Shown here piece by piece: positions 52,433-61,511 of a stretch of DNA of 64,000 nucleotides (position 1 is its first letter; the number at the start of each line of letters is the position of its first letter). A model generated the notes under the pieces. The model ran no database searches and was not told where the DNA came from. It worked only from the letters and a program-made list of their open reading frames with translations. The stretch spans positions 26,697-90,696 of the forward strand of contig NZ_JADYVD010000032.1 of the NCBI RefSeq assembly GCF_020193575.1, read 5' to 3'. The translations under genes and the position numbers were made by a program. This stretch comes from Ensifer sp. IC4062. Its GTDB lineage: Bacteria; Pseudomonadota; Alphaproteobacteria; Rhizobiales; Rhizobiaceae.

Positions 52433-53124
52433 TCCCCGAGATCGACTTCACCGATCCCGCCACGGTTCGGCTGATCTCCACCGCCTATATCGACGAACCG
52501 GCGGTCACCCCGCTTTGCGACAATGAGGATGAGATCGAAATCCTCAACCGGCTGGAGGCGCAGACCTCGGCGCGGCTGAGCCCCGTCGCGCTGCCGTCCG
52601 GCGTCAGCCCGGCCGAACTCTTGAACGAATCCTTCGGTTATGGCTGGTCATTAGTCAACGCCGCCTTCTGCCATGCCCGCCCGCCGGGCAACCGCTTCAA
52701 TGGCGAGGAGCGCGGCGCCTGGTATTGCGCCTTCGGGGCGCTCGCGAGCGAGACGTGCCAGGCGGAAATCATCTTCCACCGCACGCGGGCGCTCCGCGAC
52801 GCCGGCAATTTCAACGACATCGGCCACTATCGTGAGCTGATCGCCGGCTTCCTCTGCCGCTTCCATGACGTGCGCGGCGAAAAGGGAGCGGCCTATCTCG
52901 ATCCCGATCCGGCGATCGCCTACCCGGCAGGCCAGGCGCTCGCCGGCACTATCATTGCCAAGGGCGGCAATGGCGTGATCTATCCCTCCGCGCGCCACCC
53001 CGCGGGCGAATGCCTCGCCGTGTTCCGCCCCTCGGTCATCCAGAACATCCGCCAGGGCCGCACGATAAGCTTCGAATGGACTGGCTCGCCGGTGCCGAGA
53101 GTCCTGGGCGATGCGCCAAGCTAG
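52429..53124 (+). CDS. RES-domain toxin
   Basis: A 231-residue RES toxin, partner of the upstream antitoxin. The RES triad appears as R89 (GNRFNGEERGAWYCAFG), E113 (TCQAEIIFH) and S187 (GVIYPSARHPAGECLAVF). Proteins of this family act on NAD+ (MbcT) or ADP-ribosylate targets (ParT) and stop growth when free of antitoxin. The start is GTG overlapping the antitoxin stop. The length is larger than the minimal RES domain by about 60 residues at the N-terminus, which is common in ParT-like members. The exact reaction is not decided by sequence. Confidence 0.9.
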   Translation: MIPEIDFTDPATVRLISTAYIDEPAVTPLCDNEDEIEILNRLEAQTSARLSPVALPSGVSPAELLNESFGYGWSLVNAAFCHARPPGNRFNGEERGAWYCAFGALASETCQAEIIFHRTRALRDAGNFNDIGHYRELIAGFLCRFHDVRGEKGAAYLDPDPAIAYPAGQALAGTIIAKGGNGVIYPSARHPAGECLAVFRPSVIQNIRQGRTISFEWTGSPVPRVLGDAPS

Positions 53125-53204
53125 GGCAATTCAGAAAATCTGTGCGGTTTTCCATGCGGAGTCCACGACGGCAGCGTTGTGGGTTGGCCGGTGCTTTTTT
53201 CATC

Positions 53205-53309
53205 GTCATCCCTGCGCTTGTCCCAGGGATCCAGCAGCGCCGCGTCTGCGGTGCGGAAGAATTCTTCAGCCCAAGGACTTGGGCTGGCTGGAACAAGCAC
53301 AGGAATGAG
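53205..53309. repeat. family B element, degenerate short copy
   Basis: Left end TCATCCCTGCGCTTGTCCCA-GGGATCCAGC and right end GCTGG-AACAAGCACAGGAATGAGG, which lacks about 9 bases of the usual end. The core is GCGCCGCGTCTGCGGTGC and CCCAAGGACTTGGG. It is a decayed copy of the family between the toxin gene and the TetR gene. Confidence 0.75.
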
Positions 53310-53396
53310 GACGGTAGGAATAGCCTTGCTGTACCGCAAACGACGAGGCGCGGTACGCTACCGTCGTGTACTGCCTTCATTGAAACAGTGGACGAT

Positions 53397-54083
53397 CTAA
53401 GCTGCGAGAAACGCACGGGCAAAGCCCGGTTCCGTGACCTGGATCGCCCCTTCCGGGAGCTTCAGAATCCGCTCCAGGGCCAGACCATAGCTCTGCATCC
53501 AGCTATCGAGCATGGCCGCCGCGCTCTCGACGTCGCCGGCTTCGGCCTGCTGCAGGGCGCGATGCATGACCTTGGCGACACCGAGCCTCAGATTGAGCAG
53601 CATCAACGCCATCGCTTCGGGATCGGGCGCATCGAGGCTCCCCTCCTCCTGCCCCCGCCTCAGGATTTCCGCCATGAACGGCAGGGTGACCGCCGTCAAC
53701 GCCTCGTCGATACGGTGGTAAAGCACGATGTTTTCAGGCTTGAAGAGCGCATTGAAGGTGTTCTTCAATTGCGGGGCCATGTCCACCTTCATGCGCCGCG
53801 AGTTGGCAAAAAGCGCGTTCAGACGGCCGACAGCGTCGAGCGACGGATCATCGAGAAGCGGCCGCATTTCGTCCAGGCTCTGGCGGGCCATGCGCGCAGC
53901 AAGGGCCTCCAGCAGCGCCTCCTTCGACGCGAAATAGTGGTAGAAGGCGCCCTTGGACAGGCCCGCCTCCCGGATGACGTCGTTGACCGTCGTATTTTCG
54001 TATCCGCGTTCGAAGAAAAGACGCTGCGCGCAATCGATCAGTTCGTTCGTTCGGATATCCGGTGATTTTATTATTCGAGTCAT
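53397..54083 (-). CDS. TetR-family repressor of the adjacent efflux operon
   Basis: A 228-residue TetR regulator. The HTH is TVNDVIREAGLSKGAFYHYF (about 31-50) followed by ASKEALLEALAARMARQSLDEM; the C-terminal 170 residues are a helical ligand domain. It faces the HlyD-FtsX-ATPase operon, with a 25-bp palindrome between them, so it most likely represses both transcripts until an inducer binds. The start at 54083 has AGGA 8 nt before it and gives a normal N-terminus; the frame continues open upstream through the operator. Confidence 0.9.
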   Translation of the reverse strand: MTRIIKSPDIRTNELIDCAQRLFFERGYENTTVNDVIREAGLSKGAFYHYFASKEALLEALAARMARQSLDEMRPLLDDPSLDAVGRLNALFANSRRMKVDMAPQLKNTFNALFKPENIVLYHRIDEALTAVTLPFMAEILRRGQEEGSLDAPDPEAMALMLLNLRLGVAKVMHRALQQAEAGDVESAAAMLDSWMQSYGLALERILKLPEGAIQVTEPGFARAFLAA

Positions 54084-54164
54084 GGGGCATCCTGGCCTGG
54101 GACGTAACGCCTTTGGGGTGAAATGGAGTCGCGCGAAAAACCCCGCGGTGGAACTATGACTTGA

Positions 54165-54189
54165 TAATAGACCGACGGTCGGTCTATTA
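54165..54189. promoter_or_regulatory. 25-bp perfect palindrome, TetR operator
   Basis: TAATAGACCGAC-G-GTCGGTCTATTA has 12-bp arms and a single central G. It lies 82 nt from the TetR start and 118 nt from the efflux start, with the form of TetR-family operators. The 12-bp perfect symmetry is unlikely by chance. Confidence 0.85.
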
Positions 54190-54306
54190 CTAGAGCGAAC
54201 CACTTTTAGGTGGAATGCTCCAGATCAAAGCGTGGTTTGCCCTTTGCGCTTTAGGTGAAGAACGGCGTTTTAGAGGCAAGGCATTCCGGTTTCGTGGAGA
54301 GATTTC

Positions 54307-55317
54307 GTGCGGTTGAAGCGCTACGCGATCGGCATTGCAATGGCCGCGGCGGTGGGTGCGGCGGCTTATTGGTACGCCTCCCGTCCGGCGCCCGTGACGG
54401 TGGTCACACCGAAGCGTGGCGATGCGGCTGAAATCGTCTATGCGAGCGGTGTCGTGGAACCACGCATCTGGGCCAAGGTCACGCCCACTGTGCGCGAGCG
54501 GATCGTCGAGCAATGCAATTGCGAGGGCGAGCGGGTTGAAAAGGACCACGTGCTCGCACGCCTCGACGACACGGAGGTGCGCGCCACACGCGGCGAACTC
54601 CAGGCGCGGCTGTCGCTGGCGCGAGAGGAATATCGCCGCAAGCTCGCCCTTTCGGCGCGCAACACGGTCAGCGTGCAGGAGGTTGACAGGGCCCGCACCG
54701 AAGTGGCGCAATTGGAGGCGCTAGTGGCCGCCCAGCAGGCGCGGCTCGCAAGCTACGTGCTGCGCGCGCCGAGCGCCGGCCAGGTGCTGCGCCAGGACGG
54801 CGAGATCGGCGAGGTCGCGGAGCTCGGCACCGTGCTCTTCTGGGTCGGCGAACCGAAGCCCCTGATCGTCGAGGCCGAGGTGAACGAGGAGGACATCCCG
54901 CGCATCGAGGTGGGTCAGCGGGCGCTGTTGCGGTCCGACGCGTTTCCCGGGCGTGAACTGGAGGCGGTCGTCGATATCATCACGCCGAAAGGCGATCCGG
55001 TGACGAAGACCTACCGTGTCCGCTTCCGCCTGCCCGACGACACGCCGCTGAGGATCGGCATGTCCACCGATGTCAATGTGATCGTGCGCCAGTCGCCGAA
55101 CGCGTTGATCATTCCCTCGGGCGCCGTCAGCGGCAAGCGGGTCGCCGTGGTCGAGGGCGGAGACGTGCGCTTGCGCGAGATCGAGACCGGCATACGCGGC
55201 ACGGGCGGTGTCGAGGTTCTTTCAGGACTTGAGGAAACGGCACAGGTCATCTCCCCCTTCCCCGCCGAGCTTGCGGAGGGCACGCGCGTAACCATTGCGG
55301 GAGGCGGCGGGAACTGA
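54307..55317 (+). CDS. HlyD/MacA-like periplasmic adaptor
   Basis: A 336-residue adaptor with an N-terminal membrane anchor (residues about 5-22, RYAIGIAMAAAVGAAAYWYA). Lipoyl halves are VVEPRIWAKVTPTVRERI and LASYVLRAPSAGQVLRQDGE; between them are helices of about 70 residues. The C-terminal barrel has PRIEVGQRALLRSDAFPGRE. It joins the FtsX-type permease and the ATPase into a MacB-like exporter or lipid transporter. Start is GTG 54307 with GGAGAG before it. It is the first gene of three under TetR control. Confidence 0.88.
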   Translation: MRLKRYAIGIAMAAAVGAAAYWYASRPAPVTVVTPKRGDAAEIVYASGVVEPRIWAKVTPTVRERIVEQCNCEGERVEKDHVLARLDDTEVRATRGELQARLSLAREEYRRKLALSARNTVSVQEVDRARTEVAQLEALVAAQQARLASYVLRAPSAGQVLRQDGEIGEVAELGTVLFWVGEPKPLIVEAEVNEEDIPRIEVGQRALLRSDAFPGRELEAVVDIITPKGDPVTKTYRVRFRLPDDTPLRIGMSTDVNVIVRQSPNALIIPSGAVSGKRVAVVEGGDVRLREIETGIRGTGGVEVLSGLEETAQVISPFPAELAEGTRVTIAGGGGN

Positions 55318-55324
55318 GGCCATC

Positions 55325-56566
55325 ATGCACCTTATCCTCGATATCGCATGGACGCACATCGCCGGTCGCGGCCGCCAGACTTTCGTCGCGATAGTCGGCG
55401 TGGCCGTCGGCGTCGGCTTCTCCATTGCGATGGCGGCGCTGATGCAGGGCGGCCAGGACGATTTCGTCCGCCAGCTGGTCGACACCATGCCGCATGTCGA
55501 GGTGAGCGACGAGCAGCGTTCGGCGCGCCGGCAACCGGCGGAGGCCGTTTTCGAGGTCGCCGCCATATCGGGCTTGCGACCGCGCGACGACCGCCGCGGC
55601 ATCATCAATCCGACGGCCGCGCAAGCATGGCTCGAGGAATGGATCCCGGGACGGTTCGCCGCAAGGCTCAACGCCGAGGGAGTCATCCGCTATTCCGGCC
55701 GCGAGGTCGGCGCCGTGGTGATCGGCATCGATCCGGAGCGAGAGGCGAGCGTCTCGCCGATCGTCGAGGATTTCCGCGAGGGAAGCTTCGACGCCCTCAC
55801 CGCCGGCGGCAACAATGTCGTGATCGGCGACACGATGGCTTCGAGACTGGGCGCTGGGCTTGGCGATACCATCACCGCGGTATCGTCCGAGGGTCTTACC
55901 CGTAACTTCAAGATCGTCGGACTGTTTCACACCGGGACCACCGCGCGTGACGAAGGCGAGGCCTATGTGCTGGCGAAGAATGCACAGATCCTTTCCAACC
56001 GGCCGAACGCGATCAACCGGATCAGCATCAAGCTCGACGATCCGAATGCCGCCCCCACCATTGCACGGCGCGTCGAGGCGGAACTCGGCTACAAGGCGGT
56101 TGCATGGCAGGAAGCGAACGAATCCATCCTGGAGGCGCTCGTAGTGCGCAACGTGATCATGTACACGGTCGTGGCCGCCATCATGCTGGTCGCCGGTTTC
56201 GGCATCTTCAACATCATCTCGACCATCACCCACGAGAAGGCGCGCGACATCGCGATCATGAAATCGCTCGGCTTCTCGGAGGCCGACATGCGCCGCCTCT
56301 TCGTGCTCGAGGGCGTGGCAATCGGCGGCGCAGGTTCGCTCTTCGGCTGGGCGCTCGGCTTTTCCATTACCTATGCGCTTTCCCTCGTGCACTTCGAAAT
56401 TGCCGCCACCGGCCAGGAAATGACGCGGCTACCGATCGCCTGGAGCATGCTCCACTACCTGATCGCCACGGCCTCCGCGCTCGGCTCCGCGGCAATCGCC
56501 GGCTACCTCCCCGCCCGGCGCGCGGCCCATCTCAATCCGGTCGACATTATCAGGGGCGCGACATGA
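55325..56566 (+). CDS. ABC exporter permease (FtsX/MacB-type)
   Basis: A 413-residue permease with four membrane helices: one near the N-terminus (VAIVGVAVGVGFSIAMAAL), a periplasmic domain of about 230 residues, then three helices at about 280-400 in the order typical of FtsX/LolC (VVAAIMLVAGFGIFNIIST, SLFGWALGFSITYALSL, LIATASALGSAAIAGYLPA). The HEKARDIAIMKSLGFSEAD loop couples to the ATPase. It ends with [18 protein letters not shown]. Start is ATG 55325 with GAGGCC nearby. The stop overlaps the ATPase start. Confidence 0.92.
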   Translation: MHLILDIAWTHIAGRGRQTFVAIVGVAVGVGFSIAMAALMQGGQDDFVRQLVDTMPHVEVSDEQRSARRQPAEAVFEVAAISGLRPRDDRRGIINPTAAQAWLEEWIPGRFAARLNAEGVIRYSGREVGAVVIGIDPEREASVSPIVEDFREGSFDALTAGGNNVVIGDTMASRLGAGLGDTITAVSSEGLTRNFKIVGLFHTGTTARDEGEAYVLAKNAQILSNRPNAINRISIKLDDPNAAPTIARRVEAELGYKAVAWQEANESILEALVVRNVIMYTVVAAIMLVAGFGIFNIISTITHEKARDIAIMKSLGFSEADMRRLFVLEGVAIGGAGSLFGWALGFSITYALSLVHFEIAATGQEMTRLPIAWSMLHYLIATASALGSAAIAGYLPARRAAHLNPVDIIRGAT

Positions 56567-57261
56567 CGAGCCTGATCGAGACGACGGACCTCACGCGCAT
56601 CCTCCATGAGACGGTGCCGGTCACGCTGGTGAGGGATGTCACGCTCAATATCGGCGAGCGGGAATTCGTCGCCGTGACCGGCCCCTCCGGATCGGGAAAG
56701 TCGTCGCTGCTCTATCTCCTGGGTCTGCTCGACCGGCCGACCGCGGGGACGATAAAGGTTCGCGGCCGCGACGCCGAACCGATGAGCGAGCAGGAGCGCG
56801 CAGCGACGCGCCTCGCCAATATCGGCTTCGTTTTCCAGTTCCATTTCCTGCTGCCCGAGTTCACTGCGCGCGAAAACGTCGAGATTCCGATGCGCAAGTT
56901 CGCCCGCCTCAGCCGTGCCGAGATGCGCGAACGGGCGACAACGCTGCTCTCCTCGCTCGGGTTGGAGGATCACCTCCACAAGCGACCCGACCAGCTTTCC
57001 GGCGGCCAACGCCAGCGTGTCGCGGTCGCCAGAGCCCTCGCTAACGATCCGCCACTCATCCTCGCCGATGAGCCGACCGGCAGCCTCGACAGCAGGAGTT
57101 CGGAACAGGTCTTTGCAATCCTGGAAGCGCTCGTCAACCAGCATGGCAAGACGGTCGTCGCCGTCACGCACGACCTCGACATGGCCGCCCGCATGCATCG
57201 GCGCATTCATCTCGTGGATGGCAGGATCAGCGAGGAAGAAGGCGCCAATCCGGAATTTTAG
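56563..57261 (+). CDS. ABC exporter ATPase (LolD/MacB-type)
   Basis: A 232-residue ATPase. Walker [11 protein letters not shown]-loop [17 protein letters not shown], signature [17 protein letters not shown], Walker [15 protein letters not shown] and H-loop [10 protein letters not shown] are all normal. It belongs to the LolD/MacB/SalX group that drives FtsX-like permeases. The start overlaps the permease stop by 4 nt (ATGA). With HlyD and FtsX-type partners it forms a three-part efflux complex; substrate unknown. Confidence 0.94.
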   Translation: MTSLIETTDLTRILHETVPVTLVRDVTLNIGEREFVAVTGPSGSGKSSLLYLLGLLDRPTAGTIKVRGRDAEPMSEQERAATRLANIGFVFQFHFLLPEFTARENVEIPMRKFARLSRAEMRERATTLLSSLGLEDHLHKRPDQLSGGQRQRVAVARALANDPPLILADEPTGSLDSRSSEQVFAILEALVNQHGKTVVAVTHDLDMAARMHRRIHLVDGRISEEEGANPEF

Positions 57262-57334
57262 ACTGTTCGGGCGAGACGCAGCAGGCAGGCGGGGCCATGC
57301 GGCTCCCGCACTCGCCTCACTTCACCGCCGCAGT

Positions 57335-59365
57335 CTACTTGCTCCGGACCGCCCCGACGATCGTCTCGCCGAAGATCGCGCGTTCAAGGGGAGCCGCAAG
57401 CGATTCCGCGTAGGGCGTGGCGATGTGATGACGATCACGGAAGGTCAGCTTGCCGTCGATCACCGCGGGGCAAGTGGTTTTGTTGCAGAAGAGATCGATG
57501 ACGTCGACATAGGACACATCACCCACTTCGGAAACGACATTTCGCTCCGCCGCCGGAATCGTCTCCTCCACCGCCTCGTTGCGCGGCGTGTCGCAAACGC
57601 TGGGGCTCTCGTCCTGCCACAGGGCGCGCGCGACGCATTTGTCGAGATAGGATTTGTGCAACGGTCCGTCCCGGAGCAGGACGACATCGCTGCCGTCCTC
57701 CTTCAATGTCTCGACCGTACGCTTGACACCCTTGGCCCACTCGCCGACGTCGATCTGGTAGCTCGATATGTAATTGATGTCGTTTCGCACATAGCTGGAG
57801 GAATATTGCGAAAGGATCACGACGTCAGGCTTCAGTGAGGCAATCTCCCCGAACACCAGCTTCCTCCACTGATCGCACTCGCTATAGTCCCGCGCCAACA
57901 CCGAGTTCCAGGTCGTGACATTTGCCGCCGGGCATGACGACTTCAGATAAGTGACCAGCCGCCAGCCGTTGTTCTCGGCAATTCGCTTGAGCGGCGTCGA
58001 CCAATGGTCGGCATGGGAATCGCCGAAGAGAACGATGGTCTTTTTCGGATTTGCAGCGCCGAATTCACAGGCCCTTGGCGCGATCTCGTTCCTTTCGAGC
58101 ACGCATGCCGAATCGAATTCCCGCGCCGCCGATTTTCGCTCGGCGCTTTTGAGGACCTGCCTTTGCTCGGAATCGAGGTTGAAGCTCGCGAGCGCCGCAC
58201 TTCCATAAGCGACCGTCGCACCCGTCGCCGTCAGCATCGCCGCGAGCCCCAGCGACCGGCTGGTCTTGGCCGCCAGCCAGCCGCTGTGGCGTACCGGATT
58301 TTCGATGAAATGGTAGCTGAAGAGCGAGAGAACGAGCGTGAGCGCCAGGCACAGGAGCCGATGGGCGATGGTCAGGTCAGGCTCGAGGATTCCCGCATAG
58401 ACGATGACCGGCCAGTGCCAGAGATAGAGGGAATAGGAGAGCTTTCCGATCCCCTGGAATGGCTGAAGGGCGAGAACCGACCGCGGCCCCATGCGGCTTT
58501 CATGGGCGCCGCTAAGGAGCACCATCACTGTGCCCAGCACCGGCACCAGGGCAATGGAGCCTGGAAAGGGAATATCTTCCGTGACGGTCAGATAGGCGGC
58601 CGCGATCAAGGCGAGCCCAAGCCAGCCGAGCGCCGGCGAAAAGCGGAACCGCCCTGCCCACTCCTGCGAGACCGCCATCGAAGCGAGGCCACCGGCGGCG
58701 AATTCCCAGGCTCTGAGCGGCGAGAAATAGAACGCCCATGGTTGGGCAATCGCAGTCACCCGCCAGCAAAGCGCAAACGAAACCACGGTCACGGCAGCAA
58801 GCAGGAGGAATAGGCTGCGATTGCCCGAACGAAACCGCGCAAGGACCAAAAGGAGCGCAGGCCAGACGAGATAGAATTGCTCCTCGACCGAGAGAGACCA
58901 GTAATGGATGAAGGGGTTGTTCGATGCGTCCGACGCAAAATAATCGACCGTCCAGCGGATGAGCCACAGATTGATCATGTAGGACGAAGCAAACAGCGAT
59001 CCTTTCGAATAAAACTGCTGCTCGGACGGCGAGAGAATGAAGTAGCCGAAGAGCAGCGTCACCAGGATGACGAACAAGGACGCTGGAAGCAGGCGGCGGG
59101 CGCGGCGGCCGTAGAAACGCCAGAGATTGACTGTGCCGCTCCGGGCAATCTCCTGCTGCAGATGCCGGGTGATCAGGTACCCGGATATGACGAAGAAGAT
59201 ATCGACGCCGACGAAGCCGCCGGGCAGACCGGTCATGCCGAAATGAAAGGCGACGACACCGGAAACCGCCAAGGCGCGCAGTCCTTCGATGTCCGGGCGA
59301 AAGGTTCCTGGAGTCGCTTGCATGCTCATACCGCTGGTTGCATTTCTATCAGGCGCCCCAGTCAT
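57335..59365 (-). CDS. acyltransferase-3 / SGNH-hydrolase fusion (OatA-like)
   Basis: A 676-residue membrane protein. Residues about 20-400 are the AT3 acyltransferase domain with ten or so helices; the catalytic-type histidine lies in SGVVAFHFGM and GGFVGVDIFFVISGYLI, RRARRLLPA and YWSLSVEEQFYLVWPA are family marks. Residues about 440-676 are a periplasmic SGNH domain with GDSHADHW (nucleophile serine) and DRHHIATPYAES (Asp-His). Such proteins O-acetylate surface sugars, peptidoglycan or exopolysaccharide. It is a single gene with no polysaccharide genes nearby. The start could be 59365 or an ATG 36 nt later; neither has a strong SD. Confidence 0.92.
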   Translation of the reverse strand: MTGAPDRNATSGMSMQATPGTFRPDIEGLRALAVSGVVAFHFGMTGLPGGFVGVDIFFVISGYLITRHLQQEIARSGTVNLWRFYGRRARRLLPASLFVILVTLLFGYFILSPSEQQFYSKGSLFASSYMINLWLIRWTVDYFASDASNNPFIHYWSLSVEEQFYLVWPALLLVLARFRSGNRSLFLLLAAVTVVSFALCWRVTAIAQPWAFYFSPLRAWEFAAGGLASMAVSQEWAGRFRFSPALGWLGLALIAAAYLTVTEDIPFPGSIALVPVLGTVMVLLSGAHESRMGPRSVLALQPFQGIGKLSYSLYLWHWPVIVYAGILEPDLTIAHRLLCLALTLVLSLFSYHFIENPVRHSGWLAAKTSRSLGLAAMLTATGATVAYGSAALASFNLDSEQRQVLKSAERKSAAREFDSACVLERNEIAPRACEFGAANPKKTIVLFGDSHADHWSTPLKRIAENNGWRLVTYLKSSCPAANVTTWNSVLARDYSECDQWRKLVFGEIASLKPDVVILSQYSSSYVRNDINYISSYQIDVGEWAKGVKRTVETLKEDGSDVVLLRDGPLHKSYLDKCVARALWQDESPSVCDTPRNEAVEETIPAAERNVVSEVGDVSYVDVIDLFCNKTTCPAVIDGKLTFRDRHHIATPYAESLAAPLERAIFGETIVGAVRSK

Positions 59366-59942
59366 TCATGACACGAACAGATCTGGAAGCGAAGGGCGAA
59401 TTTGATGCGACGCAGCATTCTCCGCCGCAACGCAGCACGTCGTTGCGGGGTGATCCTGACCGAAAATGAGGCGGCAATATGGGGCTTTCTTCAATTCTTT
59501 CTGAAGTTTGCGCGCGCCCGGACGTTTGTGGCTCTCACGCAACTCGAAGAAGCCGGATAATTGCCGTGCAGGCGCCCCTCAGCGGCAAGCCACCGGAGCG
59601 CAACCATTGATTGATTTGGTCAAATAACAAGCCCCGTGAAAAACGAAGGGTCGGCGCCCAAAAACGCAAGAGACTCAGCGGTCCGGCAGGGACTTCCCGG
59701 CTCGCCGCAGAAGGGCAATGCTCTTGCAGCGGCTCCCGGGTTAGGTGCCGCTGACGAGGAGAAGTGTGGCGCGATCAGCCTGGCGACACCCGGAGGTCGC
59801 GGGAGCCGTTCGAGGCGTTCCGTAAACACCTTTTTAGACAGCGGTCCGCTGCACGGGAGCAGGTACCGGCGATTGGGCGACGACAGAGAAAGAACGATCG
59901 CGAGTTCCCATCACGATCGAATGCGAGGCGCATCTGACGATA
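59366..59942. other. 577-nt gap without a recognised gene
   Basis: Small frames exist on both strands (for example 59636 onward and 59620-59829) but they have low-complexity Pro/Ser/Arg content and overlap real genes or each other. No repeat of families A-C was found. It probably holds the acyltransferase promoter. Confidence 0.5.
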
Positions 59943-59970
59943 ACAGAAAGGCCCGGCGTTTTGCCAGGCC
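59942..59970 (-). terminator. intrinsic terminator of the aminotransferase gene
   Basis: On the minus strand GGCCTGGC-AAAAC-GCCGGGCC forms an 8-bp stem with one G-T pair, followed by TTTCTGTT. It starts about 30 nt after the stop at 60001. Confidence 0.8.
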
Positions 59971-60000
59971 TCCTCCAAATGCTCACCCGGTCTTTTGGGC

Positions 60001-61227
60001 TCAGGCCGCCTCGGCCACTTCGCCGCGGATCAGGTCGCCGAGCCGGCGGATGCCTTCGTCGATCATCCTGTCGTTGGCGCAGGAGAAGCTCAGGCGCAGC
60101 GTGTTTTCGCCGGAACCGTCGGCGAAGAAGGCACGGCCCGGAACGAAGGCGACCTTCGCCGTCTGGATCGATTTTGCCAGCAGCTCGGCACCATCCGTGC
60201 CCTTCGGGAGCGTCACCCAGACGAACATGCCGCCTTCCGGCTTGGTCCAGGTCACCCCTGCCGGCATGTATTTTTCGAGTGCGGCCAGCATGGCGCTGCG
60301 GCGATGCTTGTAGACCTTGTGGATCTTCGCCACCTGCTCGTCGAAGCCGCGTTCGGCAACAGTGCAGATCGCCATCTGGTTGATTGTCGAGGAATGCAGG
60401 TCCGCTGCCTGCTTCATCAGCACCAGCTTGCGGATCACCGCTTCGGAGGCGCAGACCCAGCCGACGCGAAGGCCCGGCGCCAGCGTCTTGGAGAAGCTGC
60501 CGCAATAGATCGTCCGGGCGCTGTTGATGTCGCCCTTGCGTGCGATTTCCAGCGCCAGGATCGGCGGGACCGCCTCGCCGTCGTAGCGCAGCGACTGATA
60601 GGCCGCATCTTCGATCACCGCGACATCGAGTTCTTCCGCGAGGTCGAGCACGCGCTCGCGGCCGGCGCGATCCACCGTCTCGCCCGTCGGGTTGGCGAAA
60701 TCGGCGGAGAGATAGGCGAACTTCACCCGGCCGCCGGCTGCAGCCGCCTGCTGGCGATAGGCCTCTGGGGTGCGGTTGCCGCGGGGGTTCAACTGGTCGT
60801 AGGTCGGTTCGTAAGCATTGAAGGCCTGCAGCGCGCCGAGATAGGTCGGCCAGGTGACGAGCGCAGTATCCTTCGGCGACAGGAACAGCTTGCCGAGATA
60901 ATCGAGTGCCTGTTGGGAGCCGGAGGTGATGAAGATGTTGTCGACCGTCGCCGGAATTCCGAGGGCCGCCATCTGCTTGGCCAGCCACTCGCGTAGCGGC
61001 CGATAACCTTCGCTTACGGAGTATTGCAGCGCCGCGCTGACGGCCGGGCCGCCGAAGATCTCGGCATAGGCCGCCTTGAATTCCGCATCGGGGAAGAGTT
61101 CGGGATCGGGAATGCCGCCGGCGAAGGAGATGATATCGGGACGATCGAGCAGTTTCAGAAGCTCACGGATTTCGGAGGCGCGCATCCGGCTCGAACGCGT
61201 CGCGAAGATATGGTCCCAATTCAGCAT
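60001..61227 (-). CDS. PLP-dependent aminotransferase (fold I, LysN/MocR-catalytic-domain type)
   Basis: A 408-residue aminotransferase. The N-terminal segment FATRSSRMRASEIRELLKL and FAGGIPDPELFP are characteristic. PLP-lysine is in CGSFSKTLAPGLRVGW, the Asp of DAAYQSLRYDG binds the pyridine nitrogen, and the carboxylate arginine lies in LRLSFSCAND. The group includes 2-aminoadipate, valine and other broad 2-oxo-acid transaminases. The substrate is not determined. It is a single-gene unit with a terminator downstream and is divergent from the threonine-dehydratase-like gene. Confidence 0.93.
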   Translation of the reverse strand: MLNWDHIFATRSSRMRASEIRELLKLLDRPDIISFAGGIPDPELFPDAEFKAAYAEIFGGPAVSAALQYSVSEGYRPLREWLAKQMAALGIPATVDNIFITSGSQQALDYLGKLFLSPKDTALVTWPTYLGALQAFNAYEPTYDQLNPRGNRTPEAYRQQAAAAGGRVKFAYLSADFANPTGETVDRAGRERVLDLAEELDVAVIEDAAYQSLRYDGEAVPPILALEIARKGDINSARTIYCGSFSKTLAPGLRVGWVCASEAVIRKLVLMKQAADLHSSTINQMAICTVAERGFDEQVAKIHKVYKHRRSAMLAALEKYMPAGVTWTKPEGGMFVWVTLPKGTDGAELLAKSIQTAKVAFVPGRAFFADGSGENTLRLSFSCANDRMIDEGIRRLGDLIRGEVAEAA

Positions 61228-61511
61228 GGGCGGTTTCCTCGAGATCTTGGGAACGGGACCGCGGAAGATGAAGCGGCTTTCCGACGTCCCGTGTTTCTTT
61301 GTCGATTGTCCGGCGACAGGATCACGTCCGCTAATTTATGTCAACGTTATTGACCTAAATCAGTTCTTTTTTCGTGGCTCCCCGCTTACAAACCGATCTC
61401 CCGCTTGGTTACTTGCATGACGTAGCGTGAGGCATGGGCGCCTCGTGTGGCGCGCGCAGATATCGCACGCTATGCTCCTTCCATCCGTGGGAACCGCGTC
61501 GGGAGGTTTGC

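Noticed and set aside
59620..60313. Overlapping frames on both strands between the acyltransferase and aminotransferase genes
   Set aside because: Low-complexity composition, no SD, and one of them runs antisense into the aminotransferase gene.
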